Notes: a model not told the origin generated them from the letters alone. Numbered from the stretch's first letter, positions 36,668 through 46,357 are shown. The stretch: 64,000 bases of DNA from Veillonella denticariosi JCM 15641 (GCF_002959855.1 NZ_PPDB01000003.1:434001-498000); one strand, 5' to 3'. Numbers and translations: made by a program.

Positions 36668-36743
36668 AAAAGAATCCCCCTCCTAAAAACGACTTAGCGC
36701 ACGTAGTGGGTGGCTTGCTGGAGTTTTTAGGAGGGGGATTCTT
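36668..36743 (-). terminator. Terminator with conserved apical core after small secreted protein gene
   Basis: A 21-bp perfect stem (36668-36688 against 36723-36743) encloses ACGACTTAGCGCACG...GGTGGC...GGAG. It begins 14 bp after the stop of the gene at 36758. Confidence 0.82.
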
Positions 36744-36757
36744 TGCTCACTAATAGA

Positions 36758-37129
36758 TTATTTTCCCCAGAGGGCCTGCATAACTTCCGCCCCCATGGTA
36801 TCCCCTTCAATTTTCATCGGTTTTTGTGCTTTTTTATTGGTCAATAGCGCAATCCCCGCATTGCTGTACACGGTTGATTCAAGTTCCGTCCACATTTTTG
36901 CATTGCGATCGATACGCACCGTATAAATGTAGGTAAAGCCTTCCACGTTATTGACCTTTACCAATACGGTCGCCATATCATCCGTTTTATACACGGACGC
37001 ATTATCGATAAACCAGGTCGCATCATCAGCATCCGCATCAATATAATACCAATCTGCCGCATTCGCCTGTCCGAAACCGCCAGCAAACATTACCCCTGCC
37101 ATAACAATGGCAACTAACCATTTTTTCAT
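36758..37129 (-). CDS. Small secreted protein, family B
   Basis: 123 residues with a signal peptide (KKWLVAIVMAGVMFAGGFG, cleavage near ANA) and mature start ADWYYIDADADDATWFIDNA. It is homologous to the product at 33073 and more weakly to that at 21285. It ends MQALWGK. AAGGGG precedes the ATG. Function unknown. Its 3' end is the source of the inverted copies next to it. Confidence 0.8.
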   Translation of the reverse strand: MKKWLVAIVMAGVMFAGGFGQANAADWYYIDADADDATWFIDNASVYKTDDMATVLVKVNNVEGFTYIYTVRIDRNAKMWTELESTVYSNAGIALLTNKKAQKPMKIEGDTMGAEVMQALWGK

Positions 37130-37280
37130 ATGTTACCCCTTAATATACCCTTTACGACCAGAGGCGACCATCAACGATGGTCGCCCGCCAGTTTCTTACA
37201 TGAATATACATACAGTATATGACGAATGTACATATCCTTTCACAGAATACAATAGATGTACGAAACATCCCGATATTCTA

Positions 37281-39752
37281 TTATAATTCTTCTTCGTTTT
37301 CAATTTCCCCTGCCGGAATAACAGCAATACTTGCAACCTTATCGCCTTCGTCAAGGTTCTGCGTTTTCACGCCGGAAATAGCTTTGCCTTTCTTCACGGC
37401 AATATCGTTCATGTTGAAGCGGATAATCTTGCCCTGCTCGGAAATGAGCATCACTTCGTCATCATTATGAACGACCTCTACGGCCACTACGTCGCCGGTC
37501 TTGTTCGTGATTTTAAAGTTCTTCGATCCCTTACCACCGCGTTTCTGCAATGTGTACGCATCCGCATCATTGCGCTTGCCGAAGCCCTCTTCGGAAATGG
37601 TGAAGATCTGCACATCCCGTTCCTCCGTATCAAGAACGCCGGCACCGACAACTACATCGCCCGTATTGAGCTTAATACCGCGCACACCGTGAGCCGCCCG
37701 TTTCATGAGGCGCGCATCATTTTCGTTAAAACGGATAGCGATACCGAGTTTCGTACCGATCAGAATATCTTGATTACCGGTCGTTACATTGACGGAAATC
37801 AAGCGATCTCCTTCGTCGAGATTAATCGCATTGAGACCGGAACGACGAATGTTACGGTATTCTTCGATAGCTGTACGTTTCACAACGCCGAGCTCCGTCA
37901 CCATGAATAAGTTTACATCTTCCTGTATACGTTCAAGGTCGATCATGGTCGTAACCGATTCACCCACAGCGAGAGGCAATACATTGACCATCGCGGTTCC
38001 GCGGGAATTGCGGGAACCCGCTTCCGGCACTTCGTACGCCTTGAGGCGATACGTACGACCCGTAGACGTGAAGAATAGCAAGGTATTATGCGTCCGCACA
38101 TGCATAATCTGCGTTACATAATCATCTTCCTTCGTCTTCATGCCGATAACGCCGGCACCGCCTTTATGCTGGTTGCGATATACGTTCGCATTCATGCGCT
38201 TGATATACCCCTGTTTCGTCAAGGTAATAACCATTTCTTCGTCAGCGATGAGGTCCTCCACATCAAGATCGGACGTATCGATCGTGATTTCAGAACGACG
38301 AGGATCGCCGTATTTCTTCTTCATATCGTCCAGTTCGTCCTTAACGATTTGACGTTGACGCGCTTCGCTGGCAAGGATGGCTTTCAAATCTTCGATCAAT
38401 GCCAACAATTCCTTGTATTCGTCTTCGATTTTCTCACGTTCCAAACCTGTTAAACGGCGTAAACGCATATCGAGGATGGCTACCGCCTGTTTTTCTGAAA
38501 GCCCGAATTTCTCCATCAATGCGTTGCGTGCGATGTCGTCCGTTTGGGAACTGCGAATCGTCGCAATCACTTCATCGATGTGATCCAGTGCAATCAATAA
38601 GCCTTCCAAGATGTGAGCACGCGCTTCCGCTTTATTGAGTTCAAAGCGCGTACGGCGTACGATTACATCGAGGCGATGATCTAAGTAGTAGCCCAAGACT
38701 TCTTTCAAATTCAATACGCGAGGATGACCGTCCACGAGGGCGAGCATAATCACGCCGAATGTTTCCTGAAGTTGGGTATGTTTATACAATTTATTAAGCA
38801 CGATATCCGGTTGCACATCGGCGCGCAATTCGATAACGATACGCAAACCTTGGCGGTCGGATTCGTCGCGCAATGCGGTGATACCGTCCACAACCTTGTC
38901 ACGGCTGAGGTTCGCGATACTTTCAATCACGCGAGCCTTGTTAACCTGATACGGAATTTCGGTAACCACAATTTTATGCTTACCCTTGGACATCTCTTCG
39001 ATAGATGCACGAGCACGCATTTTCACGCTGCCGCGACCTGTGGCATACGCTTTTTTGATGCCTTCCCGACCCAAAATGAGAGCCCCCGTCGGGAAGTCAG
39101 GCCCTTTGATGGCTTTCATCAATTCATCCACAGTCACATCCGGATTGTCGATGAGCATCGCAAGACCGTTGCACACCTCGTTGAGGTTATGCGGCGGAAT
39201 ATTTGTCGCCATCCCTACGGCGATACCGCTGGAACCGTTGATGAGAAGATTCGGAATCTTCGCCGGCAAAACAGTCGGTTCCTGCAAGCTTTCATCATAG
39301 TTCGGCATAAAATCAACGGTTTCCTTGTCGATATCGGCAAGCATTTCCGTCGTGATCCTCGCCATACGAACCTCGGTATAACGCATCGCAGCAGCACTAT
39401 CACCGTCGATGGAACCGAAGTTACCGTGCCCGTCCACCAATAGGTAGCGGGTGTTGAAATCCTGCGCCAAACGAACCGTCGCATCGTAAACGGAGCTATC
39501 ACCATGTGGATGATACTTACCGAGTACGTCACCGACGATACGGGCGGATTTCTTGTACGGCTTGTTCGGCGTCATGCCTGTTTCGTGCATAGCGTACAAA
39601 ATTCGACGATGCACCGGCTTCAAACCGTCGCGCACATCCGGAAGCGCACGCATAACGATTACGGACATAGCGTAATCGATGTACGCGTTCTTCATTTCTT
39701 TATCAATCTGAACGGGATGAATGTTCCCGTGGGACCACTGTTGGTCTGCCAC
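37281..39752 (-). CDS. gyrA: DNA gyrase subunit A
   Basis: 823 residues, starting with a GTG at 39752 after GAGGTGAG. The catalytic Tyr is at 125 in AAMRYTE. The quinolone-determining region reads [10 protein letters not shown], with Ser86 and Asp90 (E. coli Ser83 and Asp87), so it is of the sensitive type. The gyrase box QKRGGKG near the C-terminus separates it from ParC. It introduces negative supercoils together with GyrB, which is not in the window. Confidence 0.97.
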   Translation of the reverse strand: MADQQWSHGNIHPVQIDKEMKNAYIDYAMSVIVMRALPDVRDGLKPVHRRILYAMHETGMTPNKPYKKSARIVGDVLGKYHPHGDSSVYDATVRLAQDFNTRYLLVDGHGNFGSIDGDSAAAMRYTEVRMARITTEMLADIDKETVDFMPNYDESLQEPTVLPAKIPNLLINGSSGIAVGMATNIPPHNLNEVCNGLAMLIDNPDVTVDELMKAIKGPDFPTGALILGREGIKKAYATGRGSVKMRARASIEEMSKGKHKIVVTEIPYQVNKARVIESIANLSRDKVVDGITALRDESDRQGLRIVIELRADVQPDIVLNKLYKHTQLQETFGVIMLALVDGHPRVLNLKEVLGYYLDHRLDVIVRRTRFELNKAEARAHILEGLLIALDHIDEVIATIRSSQTDDIARNALMEKFGLSEKQAVAILDMRLRRLTGLEREKIEDEYKELLALIEDLKAILASEARQRQIVKDELDDMKKKYGDPRRSEITIDTSDLDVEDLIADEEMVITLTKQGYIKRMNANVYRNQHKGGAGVIGMKTKEDDYVTQIMHVRTHNTLLFFTSTGRTYRLKAYEVPEAGSRNSRGTAMVNVLPLAVGESVTTMIDLERIQEDVNLFMVTELGVVKRTAIEEYRNIRRSGLNAINLDEGDRLISVNVTTGNQDILIGTKLGIAIRFNENDARLMKRAAHGVRGIKLNTGDVVVGAGVLDTEERDVQIFTISEEGFGKRNDADAYTLQKRGGKGSKNFKITNKTGDVVAVEVVHNDDEVMLISEQGKIIRFNMNDIAVKKGKAISGVKTQNLDEGDKVASIAVIPAGEIENEEEL

Positions 39753-39858
39753 AATCTCACCTCATTTTACTAACACTGATACTGATTCATCACATAATTA
39801 TAGCATTTTTCCTGATTTATCGCTATTGTTCTTATGAATTCCGTAAAAGTTTAGTTAC

Positions 39859-40674
39859 CTAATTAACTCTATTCTTCGCATCGCTTATTCTACGATTAAA
39901 ATATTCCCCTAATCCGCTCTCCAGTTTAGAGGTATCAAAAGAAGAACTACCGTAAACATTGAGCAACGTAGCACGCCAATCGTCTTTTCCCTTGAACCAG
40001 ATACCCTCAATATAAACGGCTTTGGTCTTATCCTGTTCACCAATCGGCAGATAGTAAAAAGAAACCTTCCGCCCGAATAAAGGACGCAACAGCGCCTCAT
40101 CATCATTCGGCTTATAGACTGCATAGATTTTCTTCAACATAGCGACCATGTCGGCACCTTTCACCGTGTGGTCTACGAAGATAAATTCACCTTCATCAAA
40201 GAGCGGTACTTCACTCATGCCGGTCTGTCGTTTTAATTTGGAACGTGTCAGCATCACCTACTCATCGACCGTAGCCGTTCGCATTCCATAATTCCGAGCT
40301 AATTCACTGATCTTACCGTTTAAATGAGTTAAATACACCTCTGCATACGCAAAATCCGCATTCGTATTCCTCTGACCACCGGGGACCGGCAATGTCGGAT
40401 GTTTTACATCAGAGCGCACCGAAAAAGAGAACCCATTGTGTTCATCATAAAACACATACACATTCCGCTAAAAGGGCTTCTCCTTTTCCACCACAGACGA
40501 CTGCAATACCAACTGAGGATTACAAACCTTAAATTCCTTCTCAATGCCGGCCTTTACATCATCCGGCGACGCAGGATCACCATTGGACGTCGTCCAGATG
40601 AAGTCGCAACCGGACAGAAGTAATATAAAACTACACATCAGAGCCGATACCATATACGTTATGTAACGTTTCAT
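39859..40674 (-). pseudogene. Lipoprotein gene with two in-frame amber codons
   Basis: Three open stretches lie in one frame: 40674-40468, 40467-40258 and 40257-39859. Together they would encode about 270 residues, with a lipoprotein signal (FILLLSGC) at the start. Both interruptions are TAG (40470-40468 after EKEKPF, and 40260-40258 after ATVDE), and each could come from CAG by one C-to-T change. TAG ends other genes here (larC, parB), so it works as a stop. The reading continues coherently across both stops, so this looks like a recently inactivated gene. No family is recognised. Confidence 0.65.
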
Positions 40675-40710
40675 ATACACACCTCATAGGTTATTGAAAA
40701 AATAACTCCA

Positions 40711-41349
40711 TTAGCTATGCTCTTTTACAAATTTATCAAAATCGGAAATAACATGTTGAGTCTTGTTGAAAACTGTATATTCGCCGATTGCTTTCTTTTG
40801 GGCCATTGTCATGGAAATATGACCTTTATGAGTCAAAATTCTGTATTCATTAAAATTCAAAAATTTATCAACAACACGACGCTCACTGGCACGAATGGAC
40901 CGAACCCGACGTAAAAGTTCCTTGAAATAATCTTGCCCAAATGATCGTCCATTTTTTAACATATCATCGTCAAGAGCAAAGCCCTTAACAATATATTCCC
41001 GCAATACTCCTGTCGCCCATATACGGAACTGAGTTGCCTTTTTACTATTAACCCGGTACCCTACTGCAATAATCGCATCTAAATTATAAAAATTAGTTTG
41101 ATAAATTTTACCATCTTCAGCAGTTGTTTCCATTTTGGAAATAACTGCTGACGCATCTAACTCTCCACTTTCAAATATATTCTTTAAATGCTTACTAATA
41201 GCAGGCACATTAACATCAAACAGTCGCCCCATATCCTTTTGTGTCATCCAGAATGTTTCATCTTTATATAGCATATTCGTTGAAATCGATTCGTCTGCAC
41301 CTTGGTATACAATAACATTCCCTGTAATCGCATTTTTTAACGATGTCAT
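40711..41349 (-). CDS. RhuM-family protein with large internal deletion
   Basis: 212 residues from the ATG at 41349, after GAGGG. The N-terminal 150 residues are typical RhuM: WMTQKDMGRLFDVNVPAISKH, FYNLDAIIAVGYRVNSKKATQFRIWA and GFALDDDMLKN. The usual protein is about 330 residues. Here SIRASERR joins directly to KFLNFNEYRILTHKGHIS, which is the C-terminal block, so roughly 110 residues are missing in frame. RhuM proteins occur in genomic islands. Function is poorly known, and this copy may be inactive. Confidence 0.8.
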   Translation of the reverse strand: MTSLKNAITGNVIVYQGADESISTNMLYKDETFWMTQKDMGRLFDVNVPAISKHLKNIFESGELDASAVISKMETTAEDGKIYQTNFYNLDAIIAVGYRVNSKKATQFRIWATGVLREYIVKGFALDDDMLKNGRSFGQDYFKELLRRVRSIRASERRVVDKFLNFNEYRILTHKGHISMTMAQKKAIGEYTVFNKTQHVISDFDKFVKEHS

Positions 41350-41518
41350 ATAATCCCTCATCCCTATTGCAACACCAGAACATATGTTTTATTTCAGTAT
41401 AAGCTAAAAACTACAAGAATTCAATCAAATAACAAGGAAAGCAAAAGGAATTTCACATTATAAAACATTATAAATCTAATAAAATTTACCCCTGAATCAA
41501 ATGGATAAAAAATTTCCT

Positions 41519-42841
41519 TTACCTATTTTTAATCATCGCATCCAGATGATTCATCCGAAACTCCTCAATCACCTCCATGAACGCTTTATTATGTATCGGA
41601 TTTTCGCTCATTCCGAATAGATGGCTGCTGCACTCACAGTCGCTGCAGCCGAAATTCGGTACGTTCCATTCCGCAATAGCTCGCACCGCATCAGCCAGAG
41701 CACACTCTACGTCAATTTCGGGTTCACCCATAGTTGTACCCTTAATTATTCCCCTATCGATTACGCTCACATCGATTGTGCCCATAGCGGTGCTTTCCCG
41801 AACAGGCGAGTCGTCGTTAGCGAACTCACATTCACGCTGTGTCTGAGCACCGAGCGTCATAGCCTGCGGCTTCCCACTGGTTCGTATCGGCAATCCTGCA
41901 ATCATTTCACAGTGCCCGCGGAAGTAATCTAGATGCCAGTGCATTTTCTTCCGTTTTCGTTTATGACGTTCAATACGTTTCGCCAAATTTGCCTTCGCGG
42001 AGCCGACGTACATATAGTACCCCTCCTTAAAATGCATCATTCCTTTTGAACCGATTTCAAGTTCCAAATCGCGATCCAGATGCATCACCATGACGTACAC
42101 ACCGCTATCATGAGCTTCGCTTTCAAGAACCTCACCGGGATACGTACATTCACGGGCGACCGTCGGCATGGCAAAGGTGTCATCCCACGCTACGGCAACG
42201 GCTTTCCAGTCAAGGTGCGGCGCCACTTCTTTAAAGGTCTGAGCAAACGCGAGATCCGTATGGTAATCCGGCAGGAACCACTGCGCCCAGTCCCATTGAA
42301 CGAGAAACAATACGCCCGTGTGATACCCTTCATCCTGTAATTCCTTTAAATGCAGCAAATGTTTGCGGCCGCGCTCGGTAATAGCATCCGGAAACATGGC
42401 ACCCGTCCTGGAAAACAATGTACAGGACTTGACCTCCAGCAGAAACTCCTCATCATAATCATTCGTTAAAAGCAAATCAAAGCGCGATGACGTGCCGTGA
42501 ACTTTCACGGTATATTCGCGGCGTACGACACGGCACTGTTCCCAGCCTGGGATGAGCCTGTTCTCAATGAGATGCTGCGCCACATCATTACTGTAATTGG
42601 TATCGAGCATGATGACCTGCCCGTCCCGTTCGATGCCGACCACGCGAAACTGTGTCTTCGCATCAGGCTTGCTGTGAGGCACCGCATACATGATGATACC
42701 GGGAAACAGCAATTCCCACATGCGCCCCGGATTCGGCAAATGAGCAGTCACAACCTCGCCGTCCAGTTCAATGTGAACGACGAAACGATTGGGCCGATCC
42801 ACAAAACGTCCCTTTAATATAGTGTCATATAATACTTTCAT
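41519..42841 (-). CDS. sfsA: SfsA fused to a DUF123 (GIY-YIG-like) domain
   Basis: 440 residues. Residues 1 to about 230 are SfsA (FVDRPNRFVVHIELDGE, HLPNPGRMWELL, EVKSCTLF, MFPDAITERGRKHL), a putative DNA-binding nuclease-like protein. About 245-430 is DUF123 (GVYVMVMHLDRDLELEIG, YYMYVGSAKANLAKRIERH, WHLDYF, FGCSDCECSSHLF). DUF123 is interrupted by a low-complexity stretch of about 60-65 residues between PIRTSG and ECALADA. Such fusions suggest a nucleic-acid role. The insert is unusual. Confidence 0.85.
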   Translation of the reverse strand: MKVLYDTILKGRFVDRPNRFVVHIELDGEVVTAHLPNPGRMWELLFPGIIMYAVPHSKPDAKTQFRVVGIERDGQVIMLDTNYSNDVAQHLIENRLIPGWEQCRVVRREYTVKVHGTSSRFDLLLTNDYDEEFLLEVKSCTLFSRTGAMFPDAITERGRKHLLHLKELQDEGYHTGVLFLVQWDWAQWFLPDYHTDLAFAQTFKEVAPHLDWKAVAVAWDDTFAMPTVARECTYPGEVLESEAHDSGVYVMVMHLDRDLELEIGSKGMMHFKEGYYMYVGSAKANLAKRIERHKRKRKKMHWHLDYFRGHCEMIAGLPIRTSGKPQAMTLGAQTQRECEFANDDSPVRESTAMGTIDVSVIDRGIIKGTTMGEPEIDVECALADAVRAIAEWNVPNFGCSDCECSSHLFGMSENPIHNKAFMEVIEEFRMNHLDAMIKNR

Positions 42842-43300
42842 ATAACCTCATGTGCTATGTATATAAATCAACTGAATCCACATTTTAATGATATACTATA
42901 AGAAAACTACCTTTATTATACAGAATATGACGGCGGGAATCTAATATGCCCATAATCCGATGCGGCATCTGTCCGCACTGTATATCATTTAGATAGTGCA
43001 TAGCTAGTATTAATAATTAGTATTGAAAGCTCCAAATTATGTAGCTAAGGTTACATTCATTATCATCGAAATGTATTATACTAAGGACCATAAGGTCAGT
43101 ATTCCAAATACCCATGCTGATCTCTGCGCCGGGTTTTGATGAGGCATCGCCCAGTTGATCTCATTACGCTGTTCGTATGTAAGTGCGAAGCTTTCACAAA
43201 ACCCTACGGCGTATATAGATAACATATAAAGAATTACATAGATTAACTAAGTAGTTTAGCCACAATCCTCCGCAGAGAGGGGCTCGAGAAAGGATTTATC
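42842..43300. other. Gene-free leader region of the siroheme reductase operon
   Basis: 459 bases. Small inverted repeats are present (TGCGGCATCTGTCCGCA near 42961 and GGACCATAAGGTC near 43085), and there is a GC-richer block at 43125-43165. GCTTTCAC occurs at 43191. I recognise no known riboswitch. A long untranslated leader is possible. Confidence 0.4.
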
Positions 43301-44257
43301 ATGGCACAAATCGCAGCAAATTTACAACGCATCAAAAACGGTCAACGCCGTTATGCAATTACACCGCGTATTCCGGCGGGGTTCATTCAACCGGATCAAT
43401 TACAAAAATATATCGACGTAGCGAACAAATTCGGGGCCGTCCTCAAATTGACAGGCAGCCAACGCATTATGATTACGAATTTGAAAGCGGAAGACGTTGA
43501 CCAGGCTTGGGAAATGCTCGGCATGGAACCGGCTTACACCGTGTCCAATCGCGTGCGCAGCGTCAAAATCTGTCCGGGCACAACGTTCTGTAAACGTGCC
43601 AAACAGGACAGCGTCCATCTCGGCATGCAGATTGAACGCAAATATCTATCCGAGGAAATGCCCAGCAAGATGAAAATCGGCGTTTCCGGTTGTCCGAATT
43701 CCTGTACTGAAAGTCGCATGAAAGACGTCGGCGTCATCGGTACCGTTGAAGGCTGGAATGTATACGCCGGCGGCAGCGGCGGTGCCCACCCTCGCATCGG
43801 CGACCTCATCGCGGAGGTGAAAACAGAAAAAGAAGCTCTTGCATTAGTTGACAGAATCATCGCATACTACAAAGAAAATGCACAAATTGAACGGATGGGT
43901 GAATTCATCGACCGCATCGGTTTAGAGGCTTTTAAAGCGGCCGTATTGGGCGATCTAGAAGGAGCTCCCGCTGAAAGCAAATCCGATGAGCCGGCTGTAT
44001 TCTTACCGGGCCAGGGCAACGATCCTATCGTGGAACAGCCTCGCCTCGAAGCAGGCGCTCCGATTACGCCGGACACAATCATTCGCGACATCGTCGATAC
44101 CTATCCGGTCGTTGTACCGGTATTACAAAGCGTCGGCATGGGCTGCCTCGGCTGTCCGTCTTCTACGGCTGAACCATTGTGGCAGGCCGCAGAAATTCAC
44201 GGTGTAAACGTATACGATTTAGTAGAAAAATTAGAAACTGCACGCAAAGGAGCTTAA
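43301..44257 (+). CDS. Siroheme nitrite/sulfite reductase-type protein fused to DUF1858
   Basis: 318 residues after AAAGGAT. The N-terminus has a ferredoxin-like half-domain (RYAITPRIPAGFIQPDQ). CPGTTFCKRAKQD with SGCPNSCTESR gives the four cysteines for a [4Fe-4S]-siroheme centre. The last ~65 residues are DUF1858 (TIIRDIVDTYPVVVPVLQSVGMGCLGCP), a redox-active Cys pair domain. It is shorter than assimilatory enzymes and resembles the small anaerobic reductase type. The electron donor and substrate (sulfite or nitrite) cannot be told. Followed after one base by an unknown gene. Confidence 0.87.
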   Translation: MAQIAANLQRIKNGQRRYAITPRIPAGFIQPDQLQKYIDVANKFGAVLKLTGSQRIMITNLKAEDVDQAWEMLGMEPAYTVSNRVRSVKICPGTTFCKRAKQDSVHLGMQIERKYLSEEMPSKMKIGVSGCPNSCTESRMKDVGVIGTVEGWNVYAGGSGGAHPRIGDLIAEVKTEKEALALVDRIIAYYKENAQIERMGEFIDRIGLEAFKAAVLGDLEGAPAESKSDEPAVFLPGQGNDPIVEQPRLEAGAPITPDTIIRDIVDTYPVVVPVLQSVGMGCLGCPSSTAEPLWQAAEIHGVNVYDLVEKLETARKGA

Positions 44258-44258
44258 C

Positions 44259-44924
44259 ATGTCCGCATTCTTAGGTCACATTCACTACTGGTTATACCGT
44301 AAAATTCAATTACTCGTGGAACGGGAAAACCTGATTCTGGAAAAAACATCCAAGGTTGTCGACGATTTGGCTGACGAACTGCACGCCATTTCCATCGACA
44401 CCTACGGCGAACCTATCAATCCGAGTATTCCTCTCGAAAATATCATCGACCACGGCAATATCCACGGCTGGTTGTCCAATCAGATGAACATCGCCTCCGT
44501 TCGCGAAGCGGCTTTCATCAAAGACCTGCTCGATACGAACTCCGGCGACGAAGCGGTTCACGTGGTGACGGCTATTCTGGATGCCTTTGCGGTGCAGGGC
44601 CAGGCATGCGGTATCGTCGCACAGGACAGCCTTGCGGAAAACACGGCGCCTGCGATTTACAACGCGCTGCAGAATTACTATGTAAACGGCATGCCTTGCG
44701 ACGGTGGCGACCGAATCGTTGCTGACAGCGAAAATGAATTCACATGGGTCGGCGCCCACAAATTACAAGCAGGCTACTGGCGCACAGCGGGCATCGACCC
44801 TAAATTCATGGAACTGGCGTACCAGACATGGTTCGAGGCCTTTGTGAAAGCAATCGATCCTGCATTCGAACTCGTCACAACAGAGGAAAACGGTACCCGT
44901 TTATATTCCATTCGTAAAAAATAA
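44259..44924 (+). CDS. Conserved-looking protein coupled to the siroheme reductase
   Basis: 221 residues, no family recognised. The start ATG is one base beyond the reductase stop, with AAAGGAG inside the upstream gene, so the two are translationally coupled. It is soluble, mostly helical, with a short GMPCDGGD motif, a lone Cys in GQACGIV, and WVGAHKLQAGYW. The tight coupling suggests a partner, assembly factor or electron-transfer accessory for the reductase. That is inference. Confidence 0.75.
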   Translation: MSAFLGHIHYWLYRKIQLLVERENLILEKTSKVVDDLADELHAISIDTYGEPINPSIPLENIIDHGNIHGWLSNQMNIASVREAAFIKDLLDTNSGDEAVHVVTAILDAFAVQGQACGIVAQDSLAENTAPAIYNALQNYYVNGMPCDGGDRIVADSENEFTWVGAHKLQAGYWRTAGIDPKFMELAYQTWFEAFVKAIDPAFELVTTEENGTRLYSIRKK

Positions 44925-44929
44925 TAAAG

Positions 44930-45021
44930 CTAATTAGAATAAAATATATGTACTAATTAGAATAAAATATATGTGCTAATTAGAATAAAATATCTGTACT
45001 GATTAGCATAAAATATATGTA
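44930..45021. repeat. Four tandem 23-bp repeats
   Basis: CTAATTAGAATAAAATATATGTA repeats exactly four times in register (44930, 44953, 44976, 44999) with two or three changes in the last two copies. It lies between the coupled gene's stop and its terminator. Confidence 0.85.
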
Positions 45022-45023
45022 CT

Positions 45024-45055
45024 AAAAGACGAGCGTAAACTTACGCTCGTCTTTT
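45024..45055. terminator. Terminator of the siroheme reductase operon
   Basis: AAAAGACGAGCGTAA pairs perfectly with TTACGCTCGTCTTTT around a 2-base centre. Between it and the cupin gene (45056-45240) I see only AT-rich promoter-like sequence. Confidence 0.88.
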
Positions 45056-45240
45056 CATATAATAACCTTGTAAAATTTTTATTATTTTGAATTTTCTATA
45101 TATTTCTACATAACTGTAGCTACAGACACATCATTGATAAGTAATTTCATTTATAATGTAACCATAAGGTAATTACACAATGTAAATTAAAAGTTAGCGT
45201 AAGCTTTCAAAATACAAAAGCTGGAATTAGGAGGTCTATT

Positions 45241-45528
45241 ATGGCAGGCACAGTAAATCAAGAATTAGGTTTATTATTTCAAGGTCCGAACTACGTCATC
45301 GTGAAAAAAGGCGGCAAAGCCGGTGAAAAAGTCGAAAAACACAACCATCCGGAAGCCAACGTCATCTTCACGGTCGTAAGAGGCAAAGTACAGGTATTCC
45401 TCAACGAAACAGAAGAACACATCCTCATACCGGGCCAAGTACTCGAATTCAACGGTGACAACTACATCCAGGCAACACTCGTGGAAGACAGCGAATTCGT
45501 GGTAAACCTCATCCATAAACCGGAATAA
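45241..45528 (+). CDS. Small single-domain cupin
   Basis: 95 residues after TTAGGAGG. The first cupin motif supplies KHNHPEANV (His, His, Glu). The second motif (PGQVLEFNGDNYIQATLVEDSE) lacks the usual second-motif His, so metal binding would be atypical. Such proteins include small isomerases and sensors. Function unknown. Confidence 0.85.
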   Translation: MAGTVNQELGLLFQGPNYVIVKKGGKAGEKVEKHNHPEANVIFTVVRGKVQVFLNETEEHILIPGQVLEFNGDNYIQATLVEDSEFVVNLIHKPE

Positions 45529-45598
45529 CAAAATTAATGGCTATAAAATAGCTTTTATATAAATAATGGACGGTTGATACTGTCCAATCAATAAATGT

Positions 45599-45637
45599 CC
45601 CCCTACGGTTAGACTAAGTAACATCTAACGTAGGGGG
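45599..45637. terminator. Terminator between cupin and nitroreductase genes
   Basis: CCCCCTACGGTTAGA pairs with TCTAACGTAGGGGG (one bulge). The genes converge here. Confidence 0.75.
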
Positions 45638-45739
45638 TTATTTGTAACCATTCGCGATTTATAATGATTAACCGTTCAGTACATGATCGTTCGGCCGATT
45701 CAGTATATAACTAACCCGTTCGGCAATGATATAAACCGC

Positions 45740-46261
45740 TTAAAACGAATTATACGTCGTTAAATCATTGATATCGAAACGCGTCGTATGCCCCGGAGCA
45801 GGAACACTGTCTGCATGAGGGTAACCAATCGGAATAACAGCCACAGGAATGATATTGTCCGGCAAGGAAAACAACTCACGGACCTTATCCGGATCAAAAT
45901 AAGCCACCCAGGTGCTGCCCAAACCTAAATCCGCCACCTCGAGTATAATATGAGTCGCCACAATACTTGCATCTACAACCCCCATATCCTCATTATCAAA
46001 AGAGCGTTTCCAACTGGCCTTGTTATCATAGCAGACAATAATCGCTAACGGTGCGTTAAAGTGACACGGCGTACAATCCTTCAACCGATTTAGACTATCC
46101 GCCGAATCGAGCACAAGAAGCCTCTGCGGCTGATTATTATGAGCCGTAGGCGCCAATCTGGCAACCTCTAAAAGCGAATCAACCTTCTCCTGCTCCACCT
46201 TTTTAGAATCAAACTTCCGAACAGAATACCGATTTGCTGCTAACGATTTAAAACCTTCCAT
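45740..46261 (-). CDS. Nitroreductase family protein
   Basis: 173 residues after AAAGGAG. SLAANRYSVRKFDSKKV, EVARLAPTAHNNQPQRLLVL and LEVADLGLGSTWVAYFDPDKV are the FMN-binding blocks of the family. It uses NAD(P)H to reduce nitro compounds or quinone-like substrates. The physiological substrate is unknown. Confidence 0.9.
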   Translation of the reverse strand: MEGFKSLAANRYSVRKFDSKKVEQEKVDSLLEVARLAPTAHNNQPQRLLVLDSADSLNRLKDCTPCHFNAPLAIIVCYDNKASWKRSFDNEDMGVVDASIVATHIILEVADLGLGSTWVAYFDPDKVRELFSLPDNIIPVAVIPIGYPHADSVPAPGHTTRFDINDLTTYNSF

Positions 46262-46357
46262 TGAGCCTCACTCCTTTTCTGTATAAAACACCTAAAAACT
46301 CTATACCCAACACCTTAAAAGAATAATCTATATAAAAGACAATCCCCCTTCGGAAAA

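Larger units (their letters stand above)
36338..36784. repeat. Array of inverted 3'-end copies beside the small secreted protein gene
   Basis: 36632-36689 on the plus strand copies the 3' end of the gene at 36758 as read from the minus strand (36784 down to 36722): TTATTGCAAGGCCCTCTG..AAAATAA..CTA, then the terminator arm. An older copy is at about 36367-36400 (CGTTATGCCCTCTGAGGGAAAAT). A third, very decayed one may lie near 36425-36470. Cores follow (36340, 36471 with a long insert, 36690). This explains most of the 36306-36757 gap. Confidence 0.65.

Noticed and set aside
39859-40674. UAG recoding (pyrrolysine or amber suppression)
   Set aside because: larC, parB and the GlpT-like gene end with TAG, and no pyl genes are visible. 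Simple inactivation is more likely.
42842-43300. Known riboswitch class before the siroheme reductase
   Set aside because: I compared it with remembered consensus blocks (SAM, FMN, T-box, NiCo, yybP) and none fits. Only small hairpins are visible.
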